Shown here one piece after another: positions 11,641-23,199 of a DNA stretch of 64,000 bases. Position 1 is the stretch's first letter. Every line of letters begins with the position of its first letter. The notes under the pieces were generated by a model. The model ran no database searches and had not been told where the DNA came from. It saw nothing but the letters and a program-made list of their open reading frames with translations. The stretch covers positions 1-64,000 of the forward strand of contig VWZL01002007.1 in NCBI GenBank assembly GCA_013396915.1, read 5' to 3'. This DNA is from Stercorarius parasiticus (taxonomy: Eukaryota > Chordata > Aves > Charadriiformes > Stercorariidae). The translations under genes were made by a program, and so were the position numbers.

Positions 11641-14600
11641 AATTTTGATATATGTAGGTATGAAAAAATGAAATGGGAACTTGTCATGATGGACACTTTC
11701 CTGCAAACACTTTTGACTCATAGCCGTCAACATTTGTCAATTAAAGAAGATACTGTGAGGGGGAAAAAAAAAAATAAACCCCAAATCCCAACCTGTTCTT
11801 CTTGTTTTACTTAACATTCACCATACTTGACTTTTTACATCTGCCACCTGGGAGGAATTGTGAGATGAACCTGATTGATGTTTCTAAAAATCAAAGCTGT
11901 GAAACTGGTGATGGAGACCTTCCCATACAGAAGTGCAAGCAGTTTAGTCATCATGCACGTTAAACATGCTCTCAAACGCCCATGCATTTAGCAGATATTC
12001 CTCTTTCGCTCTTTTTCTGTCTCATGTTTTAGGTATTCTAAATCAAGCATAAATATCTGGACAACTGATTAATTACTGTCATTAAGAAATATTTTGATGG
12101 TCTGCACATTCTACAGTGTGACATTTCATTGAATTAAATGTGAACTTTATACTGTAACTTTTGGTGAGGAGTTATATTAGACAAGTGTTACGGTTTGACC
12201 ATGGAGGTATCATCTATTTCATCTTGTTCTATTAAATGAGCTTTTTGCAGAGAGTGGCACTGATTAATTATATGTCATTAGAAATGATGATGGGGCTATA
12301 GAGGTGGGAAAAGCAGTAACATGAGATTTGTTTGGTGATTGGGGTTTTTTTCCCCTTAAATTCAAGGTAGAAAACAATGGTAGCAGCAGGATCATTAAGG
12401 GAATCAGTACTTTTTATGGACAGTTAAATACTAATTGTAAAGATTGTTGGATCCAAGCTGAATTGTATCTTTTTTTTTAATTAGAGGAACAGCTAAGGAG
12501 ATCAGTTTTAGAGGAACCACGTCCTTCATCTAGGAACATCAATTTTAGAGGAACCACATAGTTTTATATAATCAGACATTTGAAACCCAGGATGCTTGCA
12601 ATCAACTTCAGCACACTGGCATTACTTACGTGCAACAAACCATAAGAGAAACTCCATTTTCTTTTCTTTTTTTTTGCTTTGCTTGTCTTTTCTGGTTTCT
12701 AGCTGCCTTTCTTTTTCTGAACATTTTTTAATTTAAAGCTTCATTTTAATTGTTAATTTTAAAGAAAGAAAGAAATGACGTTCCCATTTTTTCATAGCAA
12801 AGTTATATATTCACAAAGGAAAAAAAAAAAGTGGCTGTTGTGGGTGAACTGCTGCCTGTCCTCCTCACAAATGTTCTGAATATCAACTTTAAGGAAATGA
12901 CCCATTTTTCACCTTGTTTTTGCTAGTTTTCCTCATTATCTCTAACTTTCTGTCTGTACCAATAAGCTTAAGGCAAAGGACTTCGGCAGGAAAGAACAAG
13001 TGGATTACATAAACAATATCTCCTGGTTACTAAAGATGGATGCAAATTGGAATTTCAACCCTATCATACATTCCAATATTTCTACCTATTTTTTTTTTGT
13101 CCCAGATAGGAATAAGAGTCAAAATGCATTACAGTTTTCACAGAATGGAAATTTTTAAATATCTGCCTGTAATTACTAAAAGCTTATCTTCTGATTAGGA
13201 AAAAAAGTGCCAAAAATTCCCATAGGAGCTAAAGTCCGTCAAAAGTTTGCCCCTTTTTTTCCAAAAATCAAAATATAGTTTCTTTGACCTGCTCACTCTA
13301 ATATAAACACAATGTGGAATAGGCAATTAAATAAAATAAATTAACTAACTAAAAAAGAAGTCAAAACAGATTACTGCATATACAGTTCTTTGCCTAAGGA
13401 GAAAATGACAGAGAGAATGCATAAGACATGACTGAAATTAGTCAGAGTGCTTAATGCACTTCTGGAATCTGCTCTCACATGATAATGCGGGGGGGGGGAT
13501 GTGTCACTGTAAAAACCTATAAAACAAAGAAGACTTTCACTTTGTATTGTTGCCCCAAATTGAAACATCGTGTTTGGTTTCCATTTGTTACTGAGATTTC
13601 CCTGTGGCTATGTCTGTATCAGCAAGTAATTTGATGCAGAAAGAAGAGATCAATAGATCAAAGCAGTTGGTACTCAGGACCTCACAACCAGCCCGATGTG
13701 GCTGGAGAATTTTACTATGGACTGAATGTGTAGTAGGTTGGGACAACAGGGAGATGGACTTCAAAACTTCAATGTTGTTCTCCACCAAAATGCTAGTTTA
13801 AACATAAGCCTGTGTCAGATGTAGCTGCCTACAAGGTGTTAGCGGTAGTTCATGTGCTCATGATCTCATTCGTAACAATGCACCACAAGCCTAAGACTTA
13901 TGTACTGCAGCAGTTTGAGTAGGGAGGTCTGCAGTGGATCATGGGTGACACATCTTAATCCAGAGAGCGCAGCTAGATAACACAGTAGCCCTCCAGCAGC
14001 GATCTGATCACATGTAAACCACTAAGCTTCAGCAAGTCAGAATGTTTCAGATGGCATCTACAGCAAAATAGTTCTGCTTGACTCCTTTATGGGAAGTTAA
14101 AGGCTCAAAAATTAACACATTTAAAAGGTGGCATTTTAGGAAAAGTAGTAGGCAAGAGCTCTAAAATAACAGTCTTCAGATTAGCTGTTACTATTTTTGG
14201 AGGAGACCTTGGAGCTCAGTAGCACTAAGAAAAACAGGATGGTAGAGGAACAACAGATGTTTATCTTAGGTCAGATAACAAAATTTTAGGTGTCAAAAGT
14301 GCACTATGATTAATACTCTTTGCTAGAAAATGCACAAAGTTGAAATCCAGAAGTTTACTCAGCTATTCACTAAACCTGCAGGAGTTAAATAGTAGCTGCT
14401 TTTTAACCAGAAAGTTTGCCATGCTTGTATTTAGTCTGCTAACTAAAGTATGGCCAGGGACCAAGCTTGACCCCAGGACAACTGATCATCCATACTACTT
14501 CATTGGCTTCATGTTGCAGGTTGTAGTGTCGGGCCATGCCAACTGTCCGAGACAGTGCCTGAACACAGTATGTGCTTGGACACAATATCTAACAGATACC

Positions 14601-16654
14601 ATTCCCAACAGACAGTATAGAAAAGACTAGCCTAAGTTTGGATATCTCCACCTTTGAAAGTCACAGCAAAGAATGCATGGGACAGAAGGAACCACACAGG
14701 CAAGATACAAAGAAAAGGTATGATTTTGCAGTTTAGCACTAGGAAGGACATTCAGCTGGAAAAGCAGGAATCTGGATTTCTTGTGTTATATGAACCATTT
14801 ACTGGATAAATATGAGAAGATAAGGCAGAACAGCAAAAGTCCTACTCAATTGTTTGAAAATAAGAGCTGGAGAAGGAAAATCCAGGCCCTGATTCATAGT
14901 GGACAGAGTTGCTGTTGCCATGAGTATCATAACTTATTTTAGGGACAGGGACTGGATTTCATTCATATCCCTATGGGTCCTGGTAACCAAGCAGCTCTCC
15001 CAGTGGAGAGAAAAAGATTTCTGGATAGAGATTCACTTGGCCATATGTGGACATCTATAATCATCCTAAAATAGATTAGATGAGTTGCAACTCTCTTGAT
15101 TGTAGATGGACACTAGATGGATACAGACATCTTCAGTCAGATAAGAGAAGTCAGTTTGGTAACTAGCTGTCCCCAGGAAATTGTGGTGACACTAGGTGTC
15201 TACATCTGGGGCTTGCAATTGACATTTGGGTACTAAAATAAGGTACTCTACTACATTAGGTATCTCAGCCATTTATTAGATCCGGGCCCGACTGATACAG
15301 GCAAGAACTAAATCCAATTTCTTCTTATCCGCCTTCCCTTGTTAGCAATAGTCCAGCCTACATGAAAAAAATGCATTTAGAAACAGAACAAAGAAAACGA
15401 AATACAGCTTTGGTACAGAAATATTTTAAAATGTTAAGTGATACGGTGCTGTGAGTTGCAAAATAATTAGAATATAGCCACTTAACGGGGCAGTAGTCCT
15501 GATTACGTACATCAACTACCTCTGTGCATTGCAAATCTGGAAATAACTTAGAAATGCCAATTTATTTTAGAGGTGTTTCTATTTAAGTTAATGGTATGGA
15601 AAAATCTAAAAGCTTTGTTCCATCAAAATAATCATCTTAGTTTACTGGCCATGAGGAACTTTTTTTTGCAAAAGGTTTTGGAAATGTCCCTTGTAATTTT
15701 AGATATATTTATGCTTATAGCAGCTGATTCATAAGTAGAAAACAGAATATTGTAAAGTTTTATTTATCTTACACTTTCAGATTTGCTAAATACAGATAAA
15801 CAGAATGGGCAGGTTAAGATTTCTTTCTTCTGATTAATTTTACGGTAATTCAAAGTGTTTCAGTTTTAAATGAATTGTTTGAATACTAAATTATGCAGCT
15901 TTATGATCCAGGAGATAAGCAGAGCTCTAAAGATGCCTCTGAGACTTGAAAGAGACAGCATTAGAAGCTCATTATTGCCGGCACATTTAACATGGTTAAA
16001 GTAGGGGAAAATAGCCATTAAGTTAATGTAATAGTTAAACTGCATTAATTTGAAAAACTGCCCAGTGAAATGCTTACAGTGATGAAGTTTTTTGTTTTTT
16101 TTAATACTGTGGCATTGACAAATATTACAGAGTCAAAAACATTTGAAGATTAGTCCTTTTCCAGCAATTTAACACAATGTTTACACTTGAAGAAATATTC
16201 AGTTTATCACTCAAATGTGTGTCAGAGTATCAACATTTTCTAAAGAGAGAAGAGCAGATGTTAATATGCATAAAAGATGAGTTCAGGACTACGGGGTGGT
16301 AACAAACAAACAAAATAAGCTCCACCTCTCCTTCCCATTAGTCCCTTCATCCTCTGGCTCCTTTCTTCCAAACACTGAAAAATGACAGCAGGTACTGAAA
16401 GTAACAGCACCTCTCTCCTGTTTGCTCAAAAAGACCAAAGGAAACATTAAAAACTATCCAAAATGACAGGGAAAAGAGAACAGCTAAGTCTTACCAAAGT
16501 CCACATCAAAGAAACGTAACAATTGTCACAAGAGGATTGGATTTATTATACTGCATGTTTCCAAAAATGAAGTAATCAAGCCCACAAAAGTAAAATGCAG
16601 AGTAATATCCAACACATCTACACGAGTTTCCACTTGCTTCAGAGTGACTGCAGC
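11641..16654. other. AT-rich stretch without a gene
   Basis: No supported gene; the longest frame is 96 codons (14340-14630, +) with no motif. It holds a diverged short repeat near 12481-12557, several homopolymer runs of A or T, and a G10 run at 13489-13498. Nothing else was recognised. Confidence 0.6.
12481..12557 (+). repeat. Short direct repeat, three copies of TTAGAGGAAC core
   Basis: The 20-mers at 12501-12520 and 12538-12557 differ at a single base. A third partial copy of the core (TTAGAGGAAC) is at 12481-12490. Copies are spaced about 28 and 36 bp, so this is a tiny local duplication, not a known element. Confidence 0.7.
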
Positions 16655-16905
16655 ATCACAGAATCATAGAATGATTTGGTTTGGAAGGGACCTTAAAGAA
16701 CATCTAGTTCCAACCCCCCTGCCCTGGGCAGGGACACCTCCCACTAGACCAGGCTGCTCAAAGCCCCATCCAGCCTGGCCTTGAACACTTCCAGGGATGG
16801 GGCATCCACAACTACTCTGGGCAACCTGTTCCAGTGCCTCACCATCCTCACAGTAAAGAATTTCTTCCTAATATCCAATCTAAATCTACCCTCATGCCCC
16901 CTCCA
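16655..16905 (-). mobile_element. CR1 LINE 3' end (5'-truncated)
   Basis: The + strand shows the reverse complement of a CR1 3' end: CACAGAATCATAGAATG, then GGTTTGGAAGGGACCTT, a CAACC(C)n stretch, CAGGCTGCTCAAAGCC, and CAGTAAAGAATTTCTTCC with AATATCCAATCTAAA close to the right edge. The copy runs about 250 bp and stops near 16905, which is the severe 5' truncation typical of CR1. No reverse-transcriptase domain is retained. Sequence decay is modest. Confidence 0.92.
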
Positions 16906-19900
16906 AAACTTGTTGATATGAATTATGCAAACTTATAGTTCTTAGTGCTGTTGTAATTTTGCACCTTTTTTCTTATCTTGTCACATTTTTGGTCTCAGTA
17001 ATTTCATGAGGAACAGAATCCACCACTCAATTACATTTGGAAAAAAAAAAGAGTTTTTTATTTTCCATATTTTCACTTCAAATGACTTCTTGTGTTTTAG
17101 ATATGAAAGAATGATCTACTGAGTTTCTACTGCAAAAATACGTAAGGTTTGTTACAGATCTCATAAACACCCAGGGATTCTGGCTGCAAGCGGTGCCATT
17201 AGACAAAAGCAAGTTGGTACCTCTAGAGAGCAACAAGCTGACGGATGCAATGTGGAATCCAACTGTCTCAGTAGAGGACATACAGAAAGAGTAAACTTTT
17301 CAGAATTACATTCTCAGGGCATATTCCTAAATGGGGGCACTAACTGCATAATATAAAGTTTGGAGCTACTTTCCATGAGCTGGTGTATCCCAGCCTGACT
17401 TCGCATCTGTAGAATCTGGACAGATGATGTCGTGGTCTGTACTGGGGGGCGGGGGGGCGGGAGGAAGGTGGGGCTGTGGCTGAGGAAGTAAGAACTGGGG
17501 GAAGAGACTTCTTGGGCTTTTCAAGAAGGTCATCACCCAACACTGCCTCAAGAGAGCTTCCCAGATCTCCTATCAAAGGAAGGAGCAAGGTTGCTCCGGG
17601 CCAGGTGGAAAAAAAAAGCAAAGCGAGGGAAGTTTGGCACCTGCTTTGCACCCCATCATACAGGGCATCCTCACACTGTGTGTGCTGCTTCTGCCCAACT
17701 GATTCTTAAGATGCTCTTGATGGCACAGGAGAACAAGGAAAGGAGAAGGATTGATCTGTCTGCTCTTAATCCCAGACATGGAATGAGCACATAAGAAATC
17801 CCAAACCATGAACCAGACCATCGCTTGTGGGGGCAGAAAGTTGATGCACGTCTAGAACAGGGCAGCAGACCAGTATCACTCATTACTTCACTGCTGAGAA
17901 GCTTTCAAGCAGCCTGGACATACCTAATTTGCTCTTTGCAACTAGGAAGCATGTGTCTGTTACAAAGATAATCTTCTTTGTGGCTCCACACCACAGAGTC
18001 TGGGGAAGGAGGAATTCAGGTAAAATATTCCTCATTCTTCTTTAGTCCCTTTTCATTCCCATTAGGATTACAGGGCTCATTCGTCCTCCACCTTCACCCT
18101 AAGCAGTGGTGGAAGGCTCAAGAGCTGCAGATATTACTTCTTTGCAAAAATAATTAATTAGAAGTCTGTGCTGCATGTGAAGATCAAGCTTCCTAGCTGA
18201 GGAAGACCTTGCAGCGCTCTGCTGTCAGTGTTACTAATCAGGCTTTGGTTGTTACCCCAATTGGTGTTCCACTATTACTTGTCAGAGATCGTAAATGAGC
18301 ACAAAGTTAAATTAAGAACTCAGTAACTTTAGATTCCATTCAAAGGATAATGTTTCTACTACTATATCAACTGAAAATCGATTGAGATAAGAGCATCCTA
18401 TAATTTACTGTTGCCAATAACTGCACTGTGCATTTCCCTCCTCCTGGTCTTGGATGCCTTAAACACTACTGAACTTCACTGCCTTTAAGTAAAGCTATCC
18501 TAAAAAAATAGGAAAGAAACAAAAGGCAAAAAAAAGTTTTTAATTATTCTATGTGTATTTTCCACTGATACTCCAATATGCTCAAATATTTGCTTAAACA
18601 TTTCCACCAAGAGGTCTGGTAATACCTTATTTCCTTTTAAGAAACCTCCAGACTACACCAAACCACTTTTTTTCTAGTAAGATATTTTTTGTGACCAGTT
18701 TAACAATTTTCCAAAATGGAGAAAGTGCTGTTCAATATTCCATGTCAGTGGAGTGATTGTATAAACAAATGAAAACTATTTTCTTCCCTTCCCAATATAA
18801 TTTCTCCTTTCTCCTGAATTTGCTACATTGATTATATGATTATATGACCTTCACTGACATGAAATTTGACCAAATTTAAAAAGAAAGAGTAGAAAATAGC
18901 TTTTCATTTATCAAGAAAGTCACTTTGCTGTCTCCAAAAGCAACTTTAAATAGATGATTCTCTGACATTCTTTACAATGAAATCTGATCAAAGGTAATGC
19001 CCCTCCGAACAGCAACAAATCATTATTCCTATGTAAATTATGTGCTCCCAAATTATTATACTTACACTTAGCGTAAAAGTTTCATATTTACATACAAGTA
19101 ACTAATTGGTCTGTGTTGAAGGAACTTGTCTGTCCAACCAAGCCTTGAATCTTTGGATTAAAAACATGCCTAAACAGGTGTATTCTTTTTAACTTTCCTT
19201 CCCTTTTAGACACAGATGTATTAAAGATGTCTCTCGGGATTCTGTGCCACTGTAATAATACTGTGTGTACCTACTGCACTGCAGATACCTCTAGTTTGTT
19301 CCACTGGTACTAATTTGAATTTGAATTAGTTAGTCTATTTTTCCTTTGACATTTTTTATTTCCCTTTTTTATTTTCTTTTCTGTCCATTGTCTTCACTAT
19401 CATTTGAAGAATACCTGCCACGCAATTTATTCTAGACCAAAATAGCTATAAGATCAGCCATTATGATCAATCAGTGCTCACTTTCTGAGTTTATTCCAAG
19501 CAACTTGCCATTTAATATGAAAATAGAGCTTCAATTTCAGTTAAATCCTTGAGAGGACTTAGACTGGGATTTTGGAGCGTGAAATTCAGATCTTTGGATT
19601 ACATACTTCTTTGTTCCATACTTCCATACTTCTTCCATACTAATTAATTCTCCACAGACTGTAAAGTAACTATGTAAACTAAAGGAAAAGTGCTTCTGCA
19701 GTCAGTTCTACAAGGGTTCATTTTGTTAATTCCCTCTTTCCCCGAAGTTATGTTCTATCAGTATCCATTCTCTTTTAGCAATGGCTAGCAACGCTGAAAT
19801 GATGACACATTGTGAAAATACATTCCATATTTCAAAATCTTACAACATGCACAAGGATTTTCTCCCAATTGCTCTCCTCAGCTTGCACAGTGATGTTGCA

Positions 19901-22014
19901 CAGATCAGATGACATACCATCAAAGAAGACGGTCAATCTTCTGAAGGAGGCTCAAAAGTACAAATTGTAATTAAACTTGAAAACAAAAAATCCATTCCGT
20001 AATTTAAACATACTACTAATTGTTTCTTACCTTACAAAAGGTTATATTCTTCTCTCTTCAATTAATGCAATTTCCATTAGCAGAGACTATAATGCTCCCA
20101 AAGAGCTGGACTGAGCAAAAGGAATGTGGATCTCTTTAAACTTAAGTACCTGCAAAATACCATTAACTGTTGTAAATTTAACAGTCAGCCTCCCTTACGT
20201 TTTAAGTGCGTATAGTATTTGGAAGAAAAACATCTCGGCCACTAATTTTGAATTGAAAATAAGCTTCTGTTAGTTGATTCTAAACTTTTTCTGCCATAGC
20301 AGAAAGGTTTTTATAATGAACAACAGGGATTCTGAAAACAGTTATCATAAATCACACTGGGGCTGTGTCACCTTTTCTTAAGTGTGCTTAACACTTCCCA
20401 CTCATACAAAGACTGGGTTTTCACTTTCATATAATTTTGCCAAATTTCAACAATTTGTCATGAAAGATTTTACTCCAGGTGTCTGCCTATGGCTCATCAT
20501 TTCCTTACCCCTAAAAAATTCAGTGAAGTACTTCAATATATGGCTTTACAATGTTAAAAATGAATTTCAGCTTAGAATTATAGAGCATTTCATGTGTGCA
20601 CACCACAGCTTTCATTGACTTCACTTGCAGCTGTGTGTACTCTGCACCTGTGCAAATCAGACTCCAGAGTTTCACACTGTGTGCCCAGAAAAACAAGGAA
20701 AACATGCAATTCAACCACCTGTGAAAAGTTTAACAGTTTGATCCCCGAAAAAGTTTAAAAAAAGACATAGTGCTTTCTATATCTTCCTGTTGATGCATAT
20801 CTTCCAGTGCACATTAGAAATGAGAGATGAGCATCTATACTTTTAATGATTTGAGTATTATTCTGGGAGGGCAAGTGGGGTCAGTGACTGGAACAAGGAA
20901 TGAGTTAATTGCTCTATGTTTACACTGACTTTGAAGGTGACTTATTTCCTCTGGACACACTTCTGTGACACATCTATATTTCCACCATAGTTATCTTGGA
21001 CGAACCCTGCACTGGGATACAGCAGGTATGTTTACACTAGTCTAAAAAACCTGAGTTATGTGAATTTATCAGCGTTTTCAGCTGAAGGCTGAAGGCTTAA
21101 TGCATGGGAGCCAAATCAGTCTGCCCCCACTAAACCTCACTGCCAAAGGATTTGTTCTGCTTGCCATAACTGCCTTTTTCTGAGATTCTACTGGCGTTAC
21201 TGCATTGGGATGTCTGACTCATTACGAAGTGACAAAGCTGTGCCAACAGAACTTTATAACGGAGACAAAGTCTTTGAAGGACTTGATCTCACTCGTGTAG
21301 TCGTTTAAGCGAGATTTGTTTTCTCCAAGGCTGCAAGCTTTTCCTTTTGTGATATACAAGGGATCAATGGAGTGCTTGCTTTATGAAGAGAGGCAGCTCC
21401 TTTCTTTCTGATATTTCAGTTCAAACTATTTCATCCGTTTTTGTGAATGCTCCTTATAAGGCACCAGAAAAAAAACAGATTTTTGCTTGTCTTGTGAGTG
21501 ATTTTCAGTTCTCATCACTGTTTTGTCACAAGAATACACTGATGCGGTGCAATTTTCCACTTTTTTTTCCATTTATTATTTTGGCACAGAGAGTAACAAG
21601 GACACATGATTACCTGTCGAAATTGCGTGACATTGATGATGATAATGCACATAATTTGCACAGAACGCCCAACATTGTAGTTGCAAAATAGTAACCCTCA
21701 ACTTCCATTTCTAGTCCTTTTTTGCTCCAAAACATCCAGTGCTGCAAGAATTCACAACAGGGGACTGTACAACGCTCAGACAAAACACTGTATAACCTAG
21801 CAGAAAGATATTTTTCTATTTGCTGATAGCGCAGGCTTTGTTTCTTGGTAGAAAATGTATTGCTCTTGATCTCATGTGCCAATTTAACACTCATTAGAGA
21901 GCAGGAGAATTTATATATTCTGTCTCGGTGGAACAGTATAATATATCACTCTTTCTTTTATTTTGATTTTTATTTTGTTCCAGAACTATCTTAGTTAAAC
22001 TTTGCCAATACCCA
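16906..22014. other. AT-rich stretch without a gene
   Basis: No supported gene. Frames of 60-103 codons at 17340-17883 occur on both strands around a G-rich tract and look like chance. An A-run is at 17041-17050, a G-quadruplex motif at 17444-17473, and a TTCCATAC triplication near 19615-19640. From 17900 to 22014 I see only unique-looking AT-rich DNA. Confidence 0.6.
17444..17473 (+). other. G-quadruplex-forming motif
   Basis: Four G runs of 6, 7, 3 and 4 are separated by a C, a C and the octamer AGGAAGGT. The long runs can also be split so that all loops are very short, so the sequence fits the canonical G3+ loop rule. It is a strong candidate on the + strand, isolated in AT-rich DNA and not part of a repeat I recognise. 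Confidence 0.7.
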
Positions 22015-22345
22015 CTTGAAGTAATCTATGATGGTCTCAGAGGCACTGAAGTTCTTAGCAGCAGAGCCCTTTTTAGTTGTTTGTCAGCTTCAGACATTAG
22101 GACTTGCCAAATCCCGTAGCCAAACAGTGGTGAGGCTGCCATGGCTCCACGTCCCCATGTCCAACCGCAGTGAGGCTGAGCATGTACATGAAGACACACG
22201 TGCACACTTACATGCAGTACACATACATATACACATGGCCAGTCACACGGGTCAACACGGGCAGAAAAGGCTGCACTCACACAAACACAAACAGCACTAG
22301 CGGCCTCATCTTTCCCCCTGGGTGATCAGGTTGAAAGCCTATTAG

Positions 22346-22376
22346 TGGAAAAAAAAAATATATATATATTTATATA
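22346..22376. repeat. A10 plus (TA)n simple repeat
   Basis: A run of about 10 A residues is followed directly by an alternating TATATA tract. It lies within the LTR-like domain and could be an old poly(A)/slippage site. Confidence 0.75.
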
Positions 22377-22400
22377 CCTGTAGAAATACACAATGTGGAT

Positions 22401-22805
22401 CCCTCCAGTATCAGGTCTTAGACACATAGTCTATCCAGTAGCTGTCCCTGGATCCTAGATCTCCCTCGTTGTTGGCACCTGGACACAAGAGTCCCTGAAG
22501 TCTGCAACCCAACAGCAGTTATTGATACAGAAAGCCTCCTGTCTTTGCACACCCATGACAACCAGCCCCCTCACCACCACATATAATCACTATAAATCGT
22601 TCAGTAAGTGTCCTTAGATGATCTACCTATTAGCTCACTCCTGGAGCCCATGGTCTCCCCGTTACCTCATGCACACACACACATACATACCAACAGGTCT
22701 CCCCAGTAGCTGGTTCATTGTTAGGACCTCACCAGTAGCTGTCCGCCAGTCCCCATGGTCTCTCCAGTAAGTGGTTTGGATCCCCCTTGCTCCCTCCAGT
22801 AGCCA
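22401..22805. repeat. Degenerate CCAGTAGCTG-type repeat units
   Basis: Six units with the core CCAGTA recur, two at 22405 and 22435 and four at 22703-22805, with local spacing of 29-33 bp. The stretch between the two clusters carries no clear unit, so the array is broken or diverged. Each core is typically preceded by CTCC or CCCC. Confidence 0.6.
22671..22690. repeat. (CA)n / CATA microsatellite
   Basis: A short CA dinucleotide tract passes into CATACATAC. It lies inside the LTR-like domain. Confidence 0.7.
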
Positions 22806-23187
22806 CTCTCAGCTACTCATCTCTCTGCTATTTGGCCCAGACCTATGAACACTCCAAAATCAGGGTACCAAATCACTTCCCCTATCCACCAGCTCCTCCA
22901 GCTTGATGTTTGCTAGCAGTCATACATCAACATACACACCCACACAAGATGCGTGCGCTCTGCTCTCTCCAGTTGTTTCACCACAGATACATGGGGCCTC
23001 TGACCTGGGGTCTGACTCCATATGCAGGCACTCAGAGAACTCTCCCACACCCGTGTGCACTGAATATAGAGTCCCTCACCTGCGAAAATATTTAGAAATG
23101 GAGTTTGATGAGGATGCAGGGCAGACTGCAATGATCAGGCACAGGGCATGGCCAGACAACTGTGCTGACCAACTAACATGCAGCTGG

Positions 23188-23199
23188 CCCCTTTTATCC
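23188..23199 (-). promoter_or_regulatory. TATA-like box of the LTR candidate
   Basis: On the minus strand the sequence reads ATAAAAGGGG, a good TATA-box match, about 390 bp inside the proposed 5' end of the LTR. If the LTR call is right this would be its core promoter. Activity is not inferred because the element is decayed. Confidence 0.3.

Noticed and set aside
20037..20115. Minus-strand donor (AAG/GTAAGA) with an upstream acceptor
   Set aside because: All three frames of the enclosed segment have stop codons, so it is not a coding exon.
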